Below the pieces are notes generated by a model that saw only the letters and a program-made list of their open reading frames with translations, was not told where the DNA came from and made no database searches. Of a stretch of DNA of 64,000 bases, positions 56,080-63,790 are shown piece after piece (positions within the stretch are counted from its first letter, which is position 1; every line of letters begins with the position of its first letter). This DNA is from Woeseiaceae bacterium (GTDB lineage: Bacteria > Pseudomonadota > Gammaproteobacteria > Steroidobacterales > Woeseiaceae). The position numbers and the translations under genes are program-made. Where the stretch lies: positions 1 through 64,000 of the forward strand of contig JANQMR010000002.1 of assembly GCA_028279985.1 (NCBI GenBank). The letters are read 5' to 3'.

Positions 56080-56593
56080 AGCGATCTCAAGAAAACGAGC
56101 TTGTCGGGAGTTTACCGACGAGCCCGTCGACAACCAGCACATCGAACGCCTGCTGTACGCGGCGAGCTGGGCGCCGATCGCATCGAACCGGACCTATCGC
56201 CACTGTATCGTCGTAGACGATGCGAGGGTGATTCGTGCAATCCGTCAGATTTCACCGTCGCTTCAGACAAATGCAAGCCTGCTGATCGTCATCTTCACCG
56301 ATCTTCGGACGGCCGAATCCACGGTCGGCCGTGTGGCGGAGCGCTGCTCGGCGGTGGACGCCGGCGCGGCCGGCGAGAACATTTTGCTGGCGGCAACCGC
56401 ATTGGGGCTGGGTTCTCAATTCACCATGATCTCTGCCATGAGCGGCATAAGAGTAGTGCTGGGTTTACCGTCCCACTGCAGGGTCGATCTGATCATTCCA
56501 GTCGGTGTCGCAGCCAAACCGTTACCACCCGTGAGCGCTGTTGCTCCGAAGAAAGCCCAGCGTGTGTATCGAAACCAGTATGAGCCAGAGTGA
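56066..56593 (+). CDS. Nitroreductase-family flavoprotein
   Basis: FMN-dependent oxidoreductase, 175 aa from ATG 56066 (GGAGG at 56056-56060); the longer frame from 56033 is inside the YciI gene. Signature ISRKRACREFTDEPVDNQHIERLL (first FMN-phosphate Arg cluster), ASWAPIASNRTYRHCIVV, ENILLAATALGLGSQ (second motif) and VGVAAKPLPP. Overlaps the small downstream gene by 14 nt. Could oxidise or reduce an imine/imide intermediate; quinone or nitro compounds are generic substrates. Confidence 0.86.
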   Translation: MDLFEAISRKRACREFTDEPVDNQHIERLLYAASWAPIASNRTYRHCIVVDDARVIRAIRQISPSLQTNASLLIVIFTDLRTAESTVGRVAERCSAVDAGAAGENILLAATALGLGSQFTMISAMSGIRVVLGLPSHCRVDLIIPVGVAAKPLPPVSAVAPKKAQRVYRNQYEPE

Positions 56594-56903
56594 TATCGAA
56601 GATTGCGATCGCGAAAGCGATGATTGGTTTTCTCTAACGAGCTTTCTGGCCACGTCGGCGCGTGCAGGACCGGAGGAGTCGGTCCTTGTTTCCAGTCATC
56701 GCATGGTGGAGGCGCTGCGCCAGCTCATCAGCCTTGTACCGGAACTCCGCGAAGACCCTTTCCACCGAGAGCTTGAGATGCACCTGAGTCAATCTCTGAC
56801 CAAAGCCTATCTGAAGTCGCCGCATGACTTTCAGGATTTCCTGGATGAGCTGCTGCGGCGGTTTGCGGTCGAAGCCCGCATCCGAAACCAAATTGACGAA
56901 TGA
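56580..56903 (+). CDS. Small helical protein, possible DUF6092-like
   Basis: 107 aa, no signal peptide or membrane segment. An acidic N-terminus precedes SLTSFLATSARAGPEESVLV and amphipathic helices (SSHRMVEALRQLISLVPEL, FLDELLRRFAVEARIRNQI). The pattern resembles the short DUF6092-type proteins, but without a search this is a guess. It overlaps the nitroreductase stop, so it is probably cotranslated and may be its partner. Last gene before a strong terminator. Confidence 0.6.
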   Translation: MSQSDIEDCDRESDDWFSLTSFLATSARAGPEESVLVSSHRMVEALRQLISLVPELREDPFHRELEMHLSQSLTKAYLKSPHDFQDFLDELLRRFAVEARIRNQIDE

Positions 56904-56977
56904 CCTACACCGCAATTCTCGTCGCGCGGGCAACTTAGCCGGATAGCGTCTCTCTACTTTCGTCGCCGCCATGTCGA

Positions 56978-57011
56978 GTCACGCTGAGTTGGCTACTCAG
57001 CGGTGACTTTT
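56978..57011 (+). terminator. Terminator at the end of the MFS-hyuAB operon
   Basis: A 12-bp stem (56978-56989 with 56995-57007, one bulged G) closes on a five-base loop TGGCT and is followed by TTTT (57008-57011). It separates the accessory block from the tonB locus. Confidence 0.85.
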
Positions 57012-57074
57012 CAGATTGATGCCGTCCTCCTGCGGAAGGGGTCTGGTGCGTTCCTCGGCGGGACCGTTGTGTGG

Positions 57075-57875
57075 TCAGGTGATGAAGAACTGCACCGGCA
57101 CGATCATCTCGAGCCGTTTCCGCGGTACATCGTCGGGCACGGGCGGGAGCGGGGCCGCGCGCTCCAGCATGCCGAGGGTGGCACGATCGAGAATGTCGTA
57201 TCCGGCGCTCTTTTCGATGCGGGCTTCCAGTACACGGCCCTCGCGGTCGATTGCGATGAACAGCAGAACGACGCCTTCCTGGCGGCGTCGTTGCGCCCGG
57301 CTTGGATACTCCTTGTGCCGCTCTAGCCAGGCTAAAACAATTGCGCCATAGTCGGCCTCGGCGCCGGCCACTCCGCCAGCGCTCGCGTCGGCAGCACTGC
57401 TCCCGGCATCCGGGCTATCCCGAGCACCTGCCTTGCCGCCTGCGCCGGGCGCCGACGGGGCGATATCGATGCTGTCGATCTCCGGCTTCGATTTGACGGG
57501 TGTCGGCTGCACAGACATCTCGGGCCTGGGCCTTAGCTCCGCGATTTCCACCGGCATCTCAATCATCTCGGGATGCTCTATTTCGGCAGGTTCGGGTGCC
57601 GGTGGAGGCTCCGGTGTCGCCTCCGGCATTTCTTGCGGAGGGTCGGTCATGGGTTCCGTCGGCGTAAGCTCATCCGCCTCGGCCTGCCGGGCCTCGGCGC
57701 CGGCACCGCCAGGTGCGCCGCCGGCGGGGCCGAGCGCGATCTCGATGCCGCCGATCCCCGGCGCCTGTGCGCCTTCGTCGGCGCGCGGCCAGAACATCGC
57801 CGCGGCAAGGCCGGCGTGAAGGGCGACGGCCAGGGCGACCGCGGTCATCCAGGCGCGCCGGTCAAGTTGCATCAT
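57075..57875 (-). CDS. tonB: TonB protein
   Basis: Energy-transducing protein linking the inner-membrane ExbB-ExbD motor to outer-membrane receptors. 266 aa: N-terminal membrane helix with a conserved His (AVALAVALHAGLAAAMF), a long Pro/Glu-rich spacer (about 55-125, PEATPEPPPAPEPAE), Ala/Gly-rich linker, and the C-terminal domain with YPSRAQRRRQEGVVLLFIAIDREGRV and the terminal beta strand. Last gene of the exbB-exbD-exbD-tonB set. The start ATG lies inside a 13-bp tandem duplication shared with the exbD stop. Confidence 0.92.
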   Translation of the reverse strand: MMQLDRRAWMTAVALAVALHAGLAAAMFWPRADEGAQAPGIGGIEIALGPAGGAPGGAGAEARQAEADELTPTEPMTDPPQEMPEATPEPPPAPEPAEIEHPEMIEMPVEIAELRPRPEMSVQPTPVKSKPEIDSIDIAPSAPGAGGKAGARDSPDAGSSAADASAGGVAGAEADYGAIVLAWLERHKEYPSRAQRRRQEGVVLLFIAIDREGRVLEARIEKSAGYDILDRATLGMLERAAPLPPVPDDVPRKRLEMIVPVQFFIT

Positions 57876-57889
57876 TAAGTTGCATCATT
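57864..57889. repeat. 13-bp perfect tandem duplication at the exbD/tonB junction
   Basis: AAGTTGCATCATT occurs at 57864-57876 and 57877-57889. Each copy encodes ATGATG on the minus strand, giving tonB a duplicated start; the upstream pair is out of frame and closes after eight codons. Confidence 0.85.
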
Positions 57890-58295
57890 CCGCACCACCG
57901 GCCGGAAGGGTGAGAAGTTTGAGGCGTTCAACGCCCGCCTCGTGCAGCGTTTCCATCAGCGCGATCACATCGGTCGAGTCCGCGGCCCCATCCGCCTTGA
58001 GCCGGACCTGTGCCGAGGGGGCCATTTCCATCCGCTCCGCCAGCGCGGTCTTCAGCGTCTCTTCATCGATCATGGCGCCGTCGAAAGCGAGCTGTCCGTC
58101 AGCGCCCAGTACGACCACCAGTTCGCGCGTTTCAGCCGCCTTTTCGCTGGCCGAGGTTGGCGGCGCTACCTCGATCGGGTCGATGGTGGACAGTTTTCCC
58201 GTCAGCATAAAGAAGATCAGCAGCAGGAAGACCACGTTGATCAGCGGCAGGATACGCTCGTCGTCGCTTTTCAGCCGGGGTGGATCGAAACGCAT
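57885..58295 (-). CDS. exbD: ExbD/TolR family protein (second)
   Basis: Proton-channel peptide of the TonB motor. 136 aa: short cytoplasmic start, one membrane helix LPLINVVFLLLIFFMLTG with the channel Asp shifted: the usual family Asp position in LxDMxF is occupied by Asn20 (PLINVVF), which is unusual for ExbD. The periplasmic domain follows. It is preceded by a second exbD, so this may be an accessory partner with altered proton conduction. Its stop overlaps the tandem duplication before tonB. Confidence 0.87.
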   Translation of the reverse strand: MRFDPPRLKSDDERILPLINVVFLLLIFFMLTGKLSTIDPIEVAPPTSASEKAAETRELVVVLGADGQLAFDGAMIDEETLKTALAERMEMAPSAQVRLKADGAADSTDVIALMETLHEAGVERLKLLTLPAGGAE

Positions 58296-58304
58296 GGCTC
58301 GGCC

Positions 58305-58739
58305 TCACTCCCCGGACGGTTCGGCGTCTCGAACAAGCGTCAAGTCGGAGGCGCCGGCCGCCTTCAGGCGGTCGAGCACGGAAACGGTGCGCTGCAACGG
58401 CACGCCCGCCGATGGCTTGATGACCATGCGCTGTTCAGGCGTCGTCGCGAGCCGGTCCGCAATGCGGGCGGCCAGCGTATCGAGGGATACGGGCTCGGAA
58501 GCAAACCGCAGCGCGTCCGGTAGTATCTCGATCAGCAGGGCGTCGCCCTCGGCGGACGGTCCGGCGGCGGCTTGCGCCGAGGCGGAGAGATCGATCGCGC
58601 GCCAGTCGAGGAAGCTCGACGCCAACATGAAGAAGATCAGCAGGATGAACACCATGTCGATCAGCGGCGTCAGGCTGATCAGCGGCCGTTTTCGTGCAGG
58701 CTTACTCAGCAGCAGCGGCGGCGAGACCGGGCCGTTCAT
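58305..58739 (-). CDS. exbD: ExbD/TolR family protein (first)
   Basis: 144-aa ExbD. The membrane segment SLTPLIDMVFILLIFFMLAS carries the channel Asp in the canonical PLIDMVF motif, so this copy looks fully conducting. The periplasmic part is mostly alpha-beta with a conserved ending RLKAAGASDLTLV. It overlaps the 3' end of exbB by 38 nt, more than the usual 4 nt, and is followed 9 nt later by the second exbD. Paired ExbDs are also seen in Xanthomonas-type TonB systems. Confidence 0.9.
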   Translation of the reverse strand: MNGPVSPPLLLSKPARKRPLISLTPLIDMVFILLIFFMLASSFLDWRAIDLSASAQAAAGPSAEGDALLIEILPDALRFASEPVSLDTLAARIADRLATTPEQRMVIKPSAGVPLQRTVSVLDRLKAAGASDLTLVRDAEPSGE

Positions 58740-59475
58740 GATGCGCGCCTTTCTCCTTGAGGGCGTCCTCGGACAAGTCCTCCGTGAACAGTTGCGTGAC
58801 CAGATTGTCCATTTCGTGGGCGAGCCCGTCGACCCGCCGTTCCAGCCAGTTCAGGACCGCGACCACGGGAATGGCGACGGCGAGGCCTACGGCGGTGGTC
58901 AAGAGCGCCTGCCAGATGCCGCCGGACAATATGGCGGGATTGACCTGATTGCCGGCGGCTTCGAGCTGCCGGAACGCCTCAATCATCCCGAGCACCGTGC
59001 CGAACAGGCCGAGCAGCGGTGCGAGAGAGGCGATCACCTCCAGAATGCGGAAGCCGCCGCGAAGGTTTTCCAGAACTTCGCCGCCATAGCGGAGAAGCTC
59101 CTCGCGGATCTTCGCCTCCGGCACGCCGCGTTCCAGGCCGCGGATCGCGCGCGCCAGCACCTCGCCGACGGGGCTGCGGGCGCGTTTGGCCGCGGCCAGC
59201 GCTTCCCTCGTATTACCTTCCTTGTACAGATGAAGCGCCTGGCGGCCGCCGCGGCTTCGGCCCACATGGGTCCGGCGGAACTGCCAAAGCTTCAACAGGA
59301 TTACCGCCGTCGCCAGCACCGACATCGCAAGCAGGATCACGACCACCGGGCCGCCCGCCTGGAGCAGTCCCAACGCCGCATCCATACCGGTCTCGGCTGT
59401 CGGCGTCGCGGCTTCGTCGTGCGTCGTCAGCGTGTCAGTCTCTTCCGAAACCTCACCGGGGACTTCCAACTCCAC
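58702..59475 (-). CDS. exbB: ExbB/TolQ/MotA-type proton channel protein
   Basis: 257-aa inner-membrane motor subunit. An acidic/Thr-rich N-terminal segment (1-30) precedes transmembrane helix 1 (VVILLAMSVLATAVILLKLW); helices 2 and 3 are IASLAPLLGLFGTVLGMIEAF and ALLTTAVGLAVAIPVVAVLNWL, with the conserved Thr-rich channel face. A cytoplasmic coiled-coil-like loop lies between helix 1 and 2. It begins 6 nt after the receptor stop, so receptor and motor share a transcript. Confidence 0.92.
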   Translation of the reverse strand: MELEVPGEVSEETDTLTTHDEAATPTAETGMDAALGLLQAGGPVVVILLAMSVLATAVILLKLWQFRRTHVGRSRGGRQALHLYKEGNTREALAAAKRARSPVGEVLARAIRGLERGVPEAKIREELLRYGGEVLENLRGGFRILEVIASLAPLLGLFGTVLGMIEAFRQLEAAGNQVNPAILSGGIWQALLTTAVGLAVAIPVVAVLNWLERRVDGLAHEMDNLVTQLFTEDLSEDALKEKGAHHERPGLAAAAAE

Positions 59476-59481
59476 GCAGCC

Positions 59482-62283
59482 TCAAAACGCCATAGTGAGA
59501 TTCATCCGCGCCGTGCGCCCGGGCGAGGGAAACAAGGTCACGAAGAGGGGCGGATTGTAGTAGGTGTTGGCGACATTCTCGACACTGAAGCCGACGGCAA
59601 GGCCGTCGCTGATTTGATACGAGCCGAAGACGTCGACAATCTCGTTCGCTTCCCAGAAATTGCTTTCCTCCCCGTATACGTATAGGTCCGCGTCCGGATC
59701 GACGGTGAGGTCGCCGAAGAAGGTGAGGCGGCTGCCGAGCTGCAGCCTTGCATCGAGCCAGCGCGTACCCACCGTCAGCGTGCCGGTGTACTCCGCCTGC
59801 TCCATCTTGACCTGGGTGGGCGCCTCGAACAGTTCGGTGAAGTCGTTGAAATTGAGATCCGCAAACCCCCATCCGGCATCGTAGAAGAGGCTGAGCTCAT
59901 AGCCGGCCACTGTCACCTCTTCATCGAGATTTCTGTAGAAAAATTGACTGAGCCTGAATCCACTGTCCAGGATGATCGGCTGCACGGTCCGTGCGATGAA
60001 ATTGTCATAGTGATTGTTGAAATAGGAGAGCCGGATGCGGAATGCGTCGTCGTCGAAGAAAAGGCCGTCTTGCAGATAATTCACGCCGGCTTCCCAGGTT
60101 TTGACCACTTCCGCTTCCATGTCTTGCAAGTCGGGATTGACGATAACCTGGTCGATGAAGGTCTTCCCGAGCTCGACGTGGCTCAAGGCGCGGAAGCCTT
60201 CGGAATATTGCGCGACGAGTTGCAGGCCATCGACCGGCTCGACGATCACGCCCGCACGCGGTGACAAGCGCTCGTCACTGGCCTCGTAAGACTGGAGGGC
60301 GCGCCCTTCAGCACCTTCCAGGAACAGCCGGAAGTTTCTGACGATGGAGAGCAATCTGTCTGCTTCAGCCTGGTCGCCGGCACTCAGGGCTGCGTTGTAT
60401 GCCGCTCTTGCCTCGTCCCGGCCAACAATCTCGGCCGTATAGAAACGCTCTGCTCTTTCGCTACTGGCCCGAAAACCGTCATAGCGAAGGCCGGCAGTGA
60501 GGGTGAGCCAGTCCGTCGGCGTGAGGGAGGCGTTGATATACGCCCCATAGACATCGCGATCACCCGCAAAATCGGGCACATACTCACCCAAGGTGACTTG
60601 CGGCACGGGAATGTCCGTATAGGGCGGCTGGATGGGCGTGTAGACGGTCTCGCTCAACTGCCTGCAGCCGAGGCAGTCCAGGTCGAAGCCCGGCGGGATG
60701 ACGGGAAAGGTGTCGCGAAAGAGCGGGTCGTCCGTATCTATGGGCCGCACGACAAATCCGAAAACTGCTTCCGAGCGGGCATATTCCGCGCCCGCCGTCA
60801 CGGTAAGATCGCCCAAGCCCGTGTCAAGGAAGCTGGTGTTCCAGACCTCCGCGCCCCAGGCATCGTTCTCCTGCGGTATTTGGCGGTACTCGCCGAGTTC
60901 GTGCGCGTTCGTGCCCCAGAGATTGGCCTGCAGGTCGATGAGCGGGTTGGCCGAGTCCCATTTATAGCGCAGCCAGTAGCGGTCGCTCTCGACTTCGTTC
61001 AGGGGGTATTGCTGCAGCGTGAAAATTGTCACATTGGTCGGGAAAACCTGCCCGAATTTGCTGTCATACCGGGTGTATCCGGCCTCCAGCGATTGGCCGT
61101 CGCCGAATCGCAGCGTGCCCTTGAGCAGGATCGACCGGGTGTCCTGGGAGGTGTTGGGGACTTCCTGGCCGGGCTCGATCTTGGTGTTTCTGATCGTGCC
61201 ATGTTCACCGGCGAAGTAATTGCCTTCCTCGCGGCGCGCATAGGCGGCGACCAGGTCGAATCGGTCGGTGCTGTAGGCGCCCGCGAAACTGCCGAACCAG
61301 TTGTCCTCGGTCAGAACATCGTTGCTGTCTTCGGCGAGGTCGACGAGATCCGGGTTTCGGAATATGTCCATGCTGAAATCCCGTGCCGCTACGGCATTGC
61401 CGCCGACGCCGCCGCGCAGGCGGAAGCCGGTCTTGCGTCCCCCGCGGATCAGGTCCCCGGCATCGAGCAAGCGGACATTGACGATGCCGGAGGTGGTGCC
61501 GGTGCCGTAGGGTCCGCCGCCGGGGCCTCTGGTGATCTCCACGCCGCCGATCAGTTCCGGGTCGATATAGGTCCGCTGGTCGGAACCGGAATAGCCCTGG
61601 TATCCGGAGTTGTCCTGCTGGGTGCCTTCTACCATGGTGCGCACGCGGTTCAGCCCTTGCGAGCTTCTGATGTTCACATTGATCGACGTGCCGTCATTGC
61701 TTGCGGAGGAAAGGACGCCCGGCGTCTCCTTGAAGATATCACCGGGTGAAGTGGGCTGGATGCGCTCGATCTGCTCGCGCGAGATGTAAGCGGTCGATTG
61801 CAGCGTTGTGAAAGCGGCGTCCTCGGCCGTGCTGCGCCGCCCATCCGTCACGGCGCCTTCCACTAGAAGCGGACCTGTTCTGATTGGGCCACCATCGTCA
61901 TGCTCTCCCGGACCCTCGATTGCGACGGTCGTTTCGTCCGCGACGACATAGCTGAGGCTGCTGCCGGCGAGCAGGCGGCGGAGCGCCTGATCGCTCGTCA
62001 TGGCGCCGCGCACCGCGGGGGACGAGACGCCCCGTGCCAGCGCCCCGTCGACCGTGACCTGGATGCCGGATTGGCGGCCGAAGGCGACCAGCGCGTCCGC
62101 CAGTGCTTGCGCCGGAATGTCGAAGCTGTGCTCCGACCTAAGCTGCGCCGCCGCCGCCATGGGGGCCGCCTGTTGCTGCGCCCAGGCCGGCGCCGCTGCG
62201 AATGCGGACGCCATTGCCGTTGTCGCCATCAAAGCGCTTGCCAAAACCGCTCGCCGATTACCGCCGCGAATTCGCCCCGTCAT
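59482..62283 (-). CDS. STN-domain TonB-dependent receptor (FecA-type transducer)
   Basis: Outer-membrane receptor that both imports a ligand and signals to the FecR/sigma pair. ATG at 62283 starts a signal peptide ending APAWAQ (933 aa; a TTG at 62355 is possible). After it comes the secretin/TonB short N-terminal domain (about 50-110 from this start; HSFDIPAQALADALVAFGRQSGIQVTVDG), the plug (SPGDIFKETPGVLSSAS; TRGPGGGPYGTGTTSGIVNV) and a long barrel ending NLTMAF. The ligand could be a ferric siderophore or heme-like compound, but nothing specific is visible. Confidence 0.92.
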   Translation of the reverse strand: MTGRIRGGNRRAVLASALMATTAMASAFAAAPAWAQQQAAPMAAAAQLRSEHSFDIPAQALADALVAFGRQSGIQVTVDGALARGVSSPAVRGAMTSDQALRRLLAGSSLSYVVADETTVAIEGPGEHDDGGPIRTGPLLVEGAVTDGRRSTAEDAAFTTLQSTAYISREQIERIQPTSPGDIFKETPGVLSSASNDGTSINVNIRSSQGLNRVRTMVEGTQQDNSGYQGYSGSDQRTYIDPELIGGVEITRGPGGGPYGTGTTSGIVNVRLLDAGDLIRGGRKTGFRLRGGVGGNAVAARDFSMDIFRNPDLVDLAEDSNDVLTEDNWFGSFAGAYSTDRFDLVAAYARREEGNYFAGEHGTIRNTKIEPGQEVPNTSQDTRSILLKGTLRFGDGQSLEAGYTRYDSKFGQVFPTNVTIFTLQQYPLNEVESDRYWLRYKWDSANPLIDLQANLWGTNAHELGEYRQIPQENDAWGAEVWNTSFLDTGLGDLTVTAGAEYARSEAVFGFVVRPIDTDDPLFRDTFPVIPPGFDLDCLGCRQLSETVYTPIQPPYTDIPVPQVTLGEYVPDFAGDRDVYGAYINASLTPTDWLTLTAGLRYDGFRASSERAERFYTAEIVGRDEARAAYNAALSAGDQAEADRLLSIVRNFRLFLEGAEGRALQSYEASDERLSPRAGVIVEPVDGLQLVAQYSEGFRALSHVELGKTFIDQVIVNPDLQDMEAEVVKTWEAGVNYLQDGLFFDDDAFRIRLSYFNNHYDNFIARTVQPIILDSGFRLSQFFYRNLDEEVTVAGYELSLFYDAGWGFADLNFNDFTELFEAPTQVKMEQAEYTGTLTVGTRWLDARLQLGSRLTFFGDLTVDPDADLYVYGEESNFWEANEIVDVFGSYQISDGLAVGFSVENVANTYYNPPLFVTLFPSPGRTARMNLTMAF

Positions 62284-62455
62284 CCCCGTCACCACTGTCA
62301 ATCTCCGTGTTGCGTTACCAGCCAATCGCGAAAATGCGCCATTGCCTAATTGCAATTGCGAATCAATCGCATTTCTATAGACGAAACGTCGGCCGGGACA
62401 GATTTTCTCTAAAAAAAATCGAGGAATCGGAGAACCAATTGATTTTTAGGGTTTT
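62284..62455 (-). promoter_or_regulatory. AT-rich gap between fecR and receptor with possible ECF promoter
   Basis: On the minus strand GAGAAAAT (62409-62402) and CGTCTATAG (62383-62375) are 18 nt apart, weakly like ECF promoter elements, about 90 nt before the receptor start. The gap also contains a T8 run. A dedicated promoter here would fit FecI-type control of the receptor. Confidence 0.25.
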
Positions 62456-63655
62456 TTAGGAGGCCGAAACGATGACCAGCCAGGGCGTGACGCGCCGGAC
62501 GGCGGCGTTCTGGGCACGTGCAATGGCGCGAAGGGCCGCGACGGGATCGTTCAGATTGTAGACGCCGGTCACCGGCCGCGCGGCGAGCGCCCCGTCCGTG
62601 ACGACGATCCTGCCGGCATAGTACGGGCGGAGTTGCTCCACCACGGCGCCGAGTGGCTCGTCCCGGGCGATGAGTTCGTCGTGGCGCCAGGCGGCGATCT
62701 GATCGACTGGAACGGCGCGTCGTTCGGCTCGGCCGACCCAGGATACCCGGATCGATTGACCCGCGGTCAGCGTCTCGGCCATGGGCGGGACGGCGCTTGC
62801 ATGGCCGACGCGCACCGCGCCATGCGCGACGGTGACGTCGGCCCCGTTATTGTCGCTGCGGACGTCAAAGCTTGTGCCAAGGACGGTGACGTCGAGCGTT
62901 TTGGCCGCGACCTCGAAGGGACGCTCCGCATTCGGCGTCACCTCGAAAAAGGCCGCGCCGGCGAGAAGCCGTATGCGGCGTTCATCAGGTGTGTAGGCGA
63001 CGGTAATGGCGCTTTCCGGCGCCAGGGTTATGGCGCTGTCGTCCGAGAGGCGTATGGTTCTGGTTTCCGCCGTGCCGGTTGTATAGTCCGCATGCAGGTC
63101 CAGAACGAGACCCGGCGCGATAAAGAGGGCCAGTAGACAGGCCAGGGCCGCAACACCGCCAAAGCGGATGGCTTGCCGTCGATTGATCCGGCTAGCAGCG
63201 ATCTCAAAAAGCTGCATAGCTTTAAAACGCCCTCCGTAGGAGCGGCTTCCAGCCGCGATCAGCCCCACGATTGAGCGCCGATCGCGGCTGGAAGCCGCTC
63301 CTATCGGGTTTTTGAGACTGCTTCTAACCATATACCGACCGTTCAACGGGCTGGAATGACGTATTCGGACAGTGTTCAACGGCGCCGCAACGCCCGCGCC
63401 GTCGTTCTCCGTTTTGCCGCGCAATTCGGCGAGCGCCGGCTTCCAGCACCCGGCATGGACCGGCGTTGCCTTGTCCATCGCTTTCGACGCCTGCCGCATC
63501 GCCTCCCAGGCGGCCGCGTTCGCCGGGCTCTTTTTAAGCCACGCCTCGAACGCGCGCCGAAGCTCCGTATCCTCCGGATCGTCGTGCAGCAGAATCAGCC
63601 AGTCCGTTGCTTCCTGCGACGCCTGTTCGTGAACCGGACCGTTGTTTCCAGTCAT
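62456..63655 (-). CDS. fecR: FecR-family anti-sigma factor/signal transducer with inserted repeat
   Basis: Inner-membrane regulator relaying the receptor signal to the ECF sigma factor. N-terminal DUF4880 region (about 13-55; EATDWLILLHDDPEDTELRRAFEAWL), a transmembrane helix (about 166-187, FGGVAALACLLALFIAPGLVL), the periplasmic FecR domain (about 195-290; TRTIRLSDDSAITLAPESAI, LDVTVLGTSFDV) and a C-terminal DUF4974/STN-like part (300-390). At 399 aa it is about 70 longer than typical because residues about 113-152, before the membrane helix, are encoded by an inverted-repeat element that kept the frame. Confidence 0.87.
   Translation of the reverse strand: MTGNNGPVHEQASQEATDWLILLHDDPEDTELRRAFEAWLKKSPANAAAWEAMRQASKAMDKATPVHAGCWKPALAELRGKTENDGAGVAAPLNTVRIRHSSPLNGRYMVRSSLKNPIGAASSRDRRSIVGLIAAGSRSYGGRFKAMQLFEIAASRINRRQAIRFGGVAALACLLALFIAPGLVLDLHADYTTGTAETRTIRLSDDSAITLAPESAITVAYTPDERRIRLLAGAAFFEVTPNAERPFEVAAKTLDVTVLGTSFDVRSDNNGADVTVAHGAVRVGHASAVPPMAETLTAGQSIRVSWVGRAERRAVPVDQIAAWRHDELIARDEPLGAVVEQLRPYYAGRIVVTDGALAARPVTGVYNLNDPVAALRAIARAQNAAVRRVTPWLVIVSAS
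63202..63317. repeat. REP-like inverted-repeat element inside fecR
   Basis: Perfect 24-bp inverted repeats at 63237-63260 and 63280-63303 (arm begins TAGGAGCGGCTTCCAGC) with a 19-nt spacer. Outer TCTCAAAAA (63202-63210) and TTTTTGAGA (63309-63317) form a second inverted pair. The arm resembles the GTAGGAGCGGCTT-type REP sequences of Pseudomonas and Xanthomonas. No other copy was noticed in the window. Confidence 0.8.
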
Positions 63656-63790
63656 ACCTATCGCTTACGCCTCGATCGCCGCGGGCGGGAAGGCTCGCGG
63701 CCTTCGACCAAAATGCAACATGCGTGCTAATGACGAAACGCCTGCCGCGGCGATTTTTCTACAAATTTTCAACGACCGTCCCGGTTACGG

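Noticed and set aside
25854-57000. The accessory block as a prophage or conjugative element
   Set aside because: No integrase, structural, relaxase or transfer genes, and no flanking direct repeats seen; only metabolic, transport and regulatory genes.
57880-59685. Plus-strand open frame of about 600 codons
   Set aside because: Antisense to exbD, exbD and exbB; Ser/Arg-rich composition without motifs.
60598-61749. Plus-strand open frame of about 383 codons
   Set aside because: Antisense to the STN receptor, no recognisable protein features.
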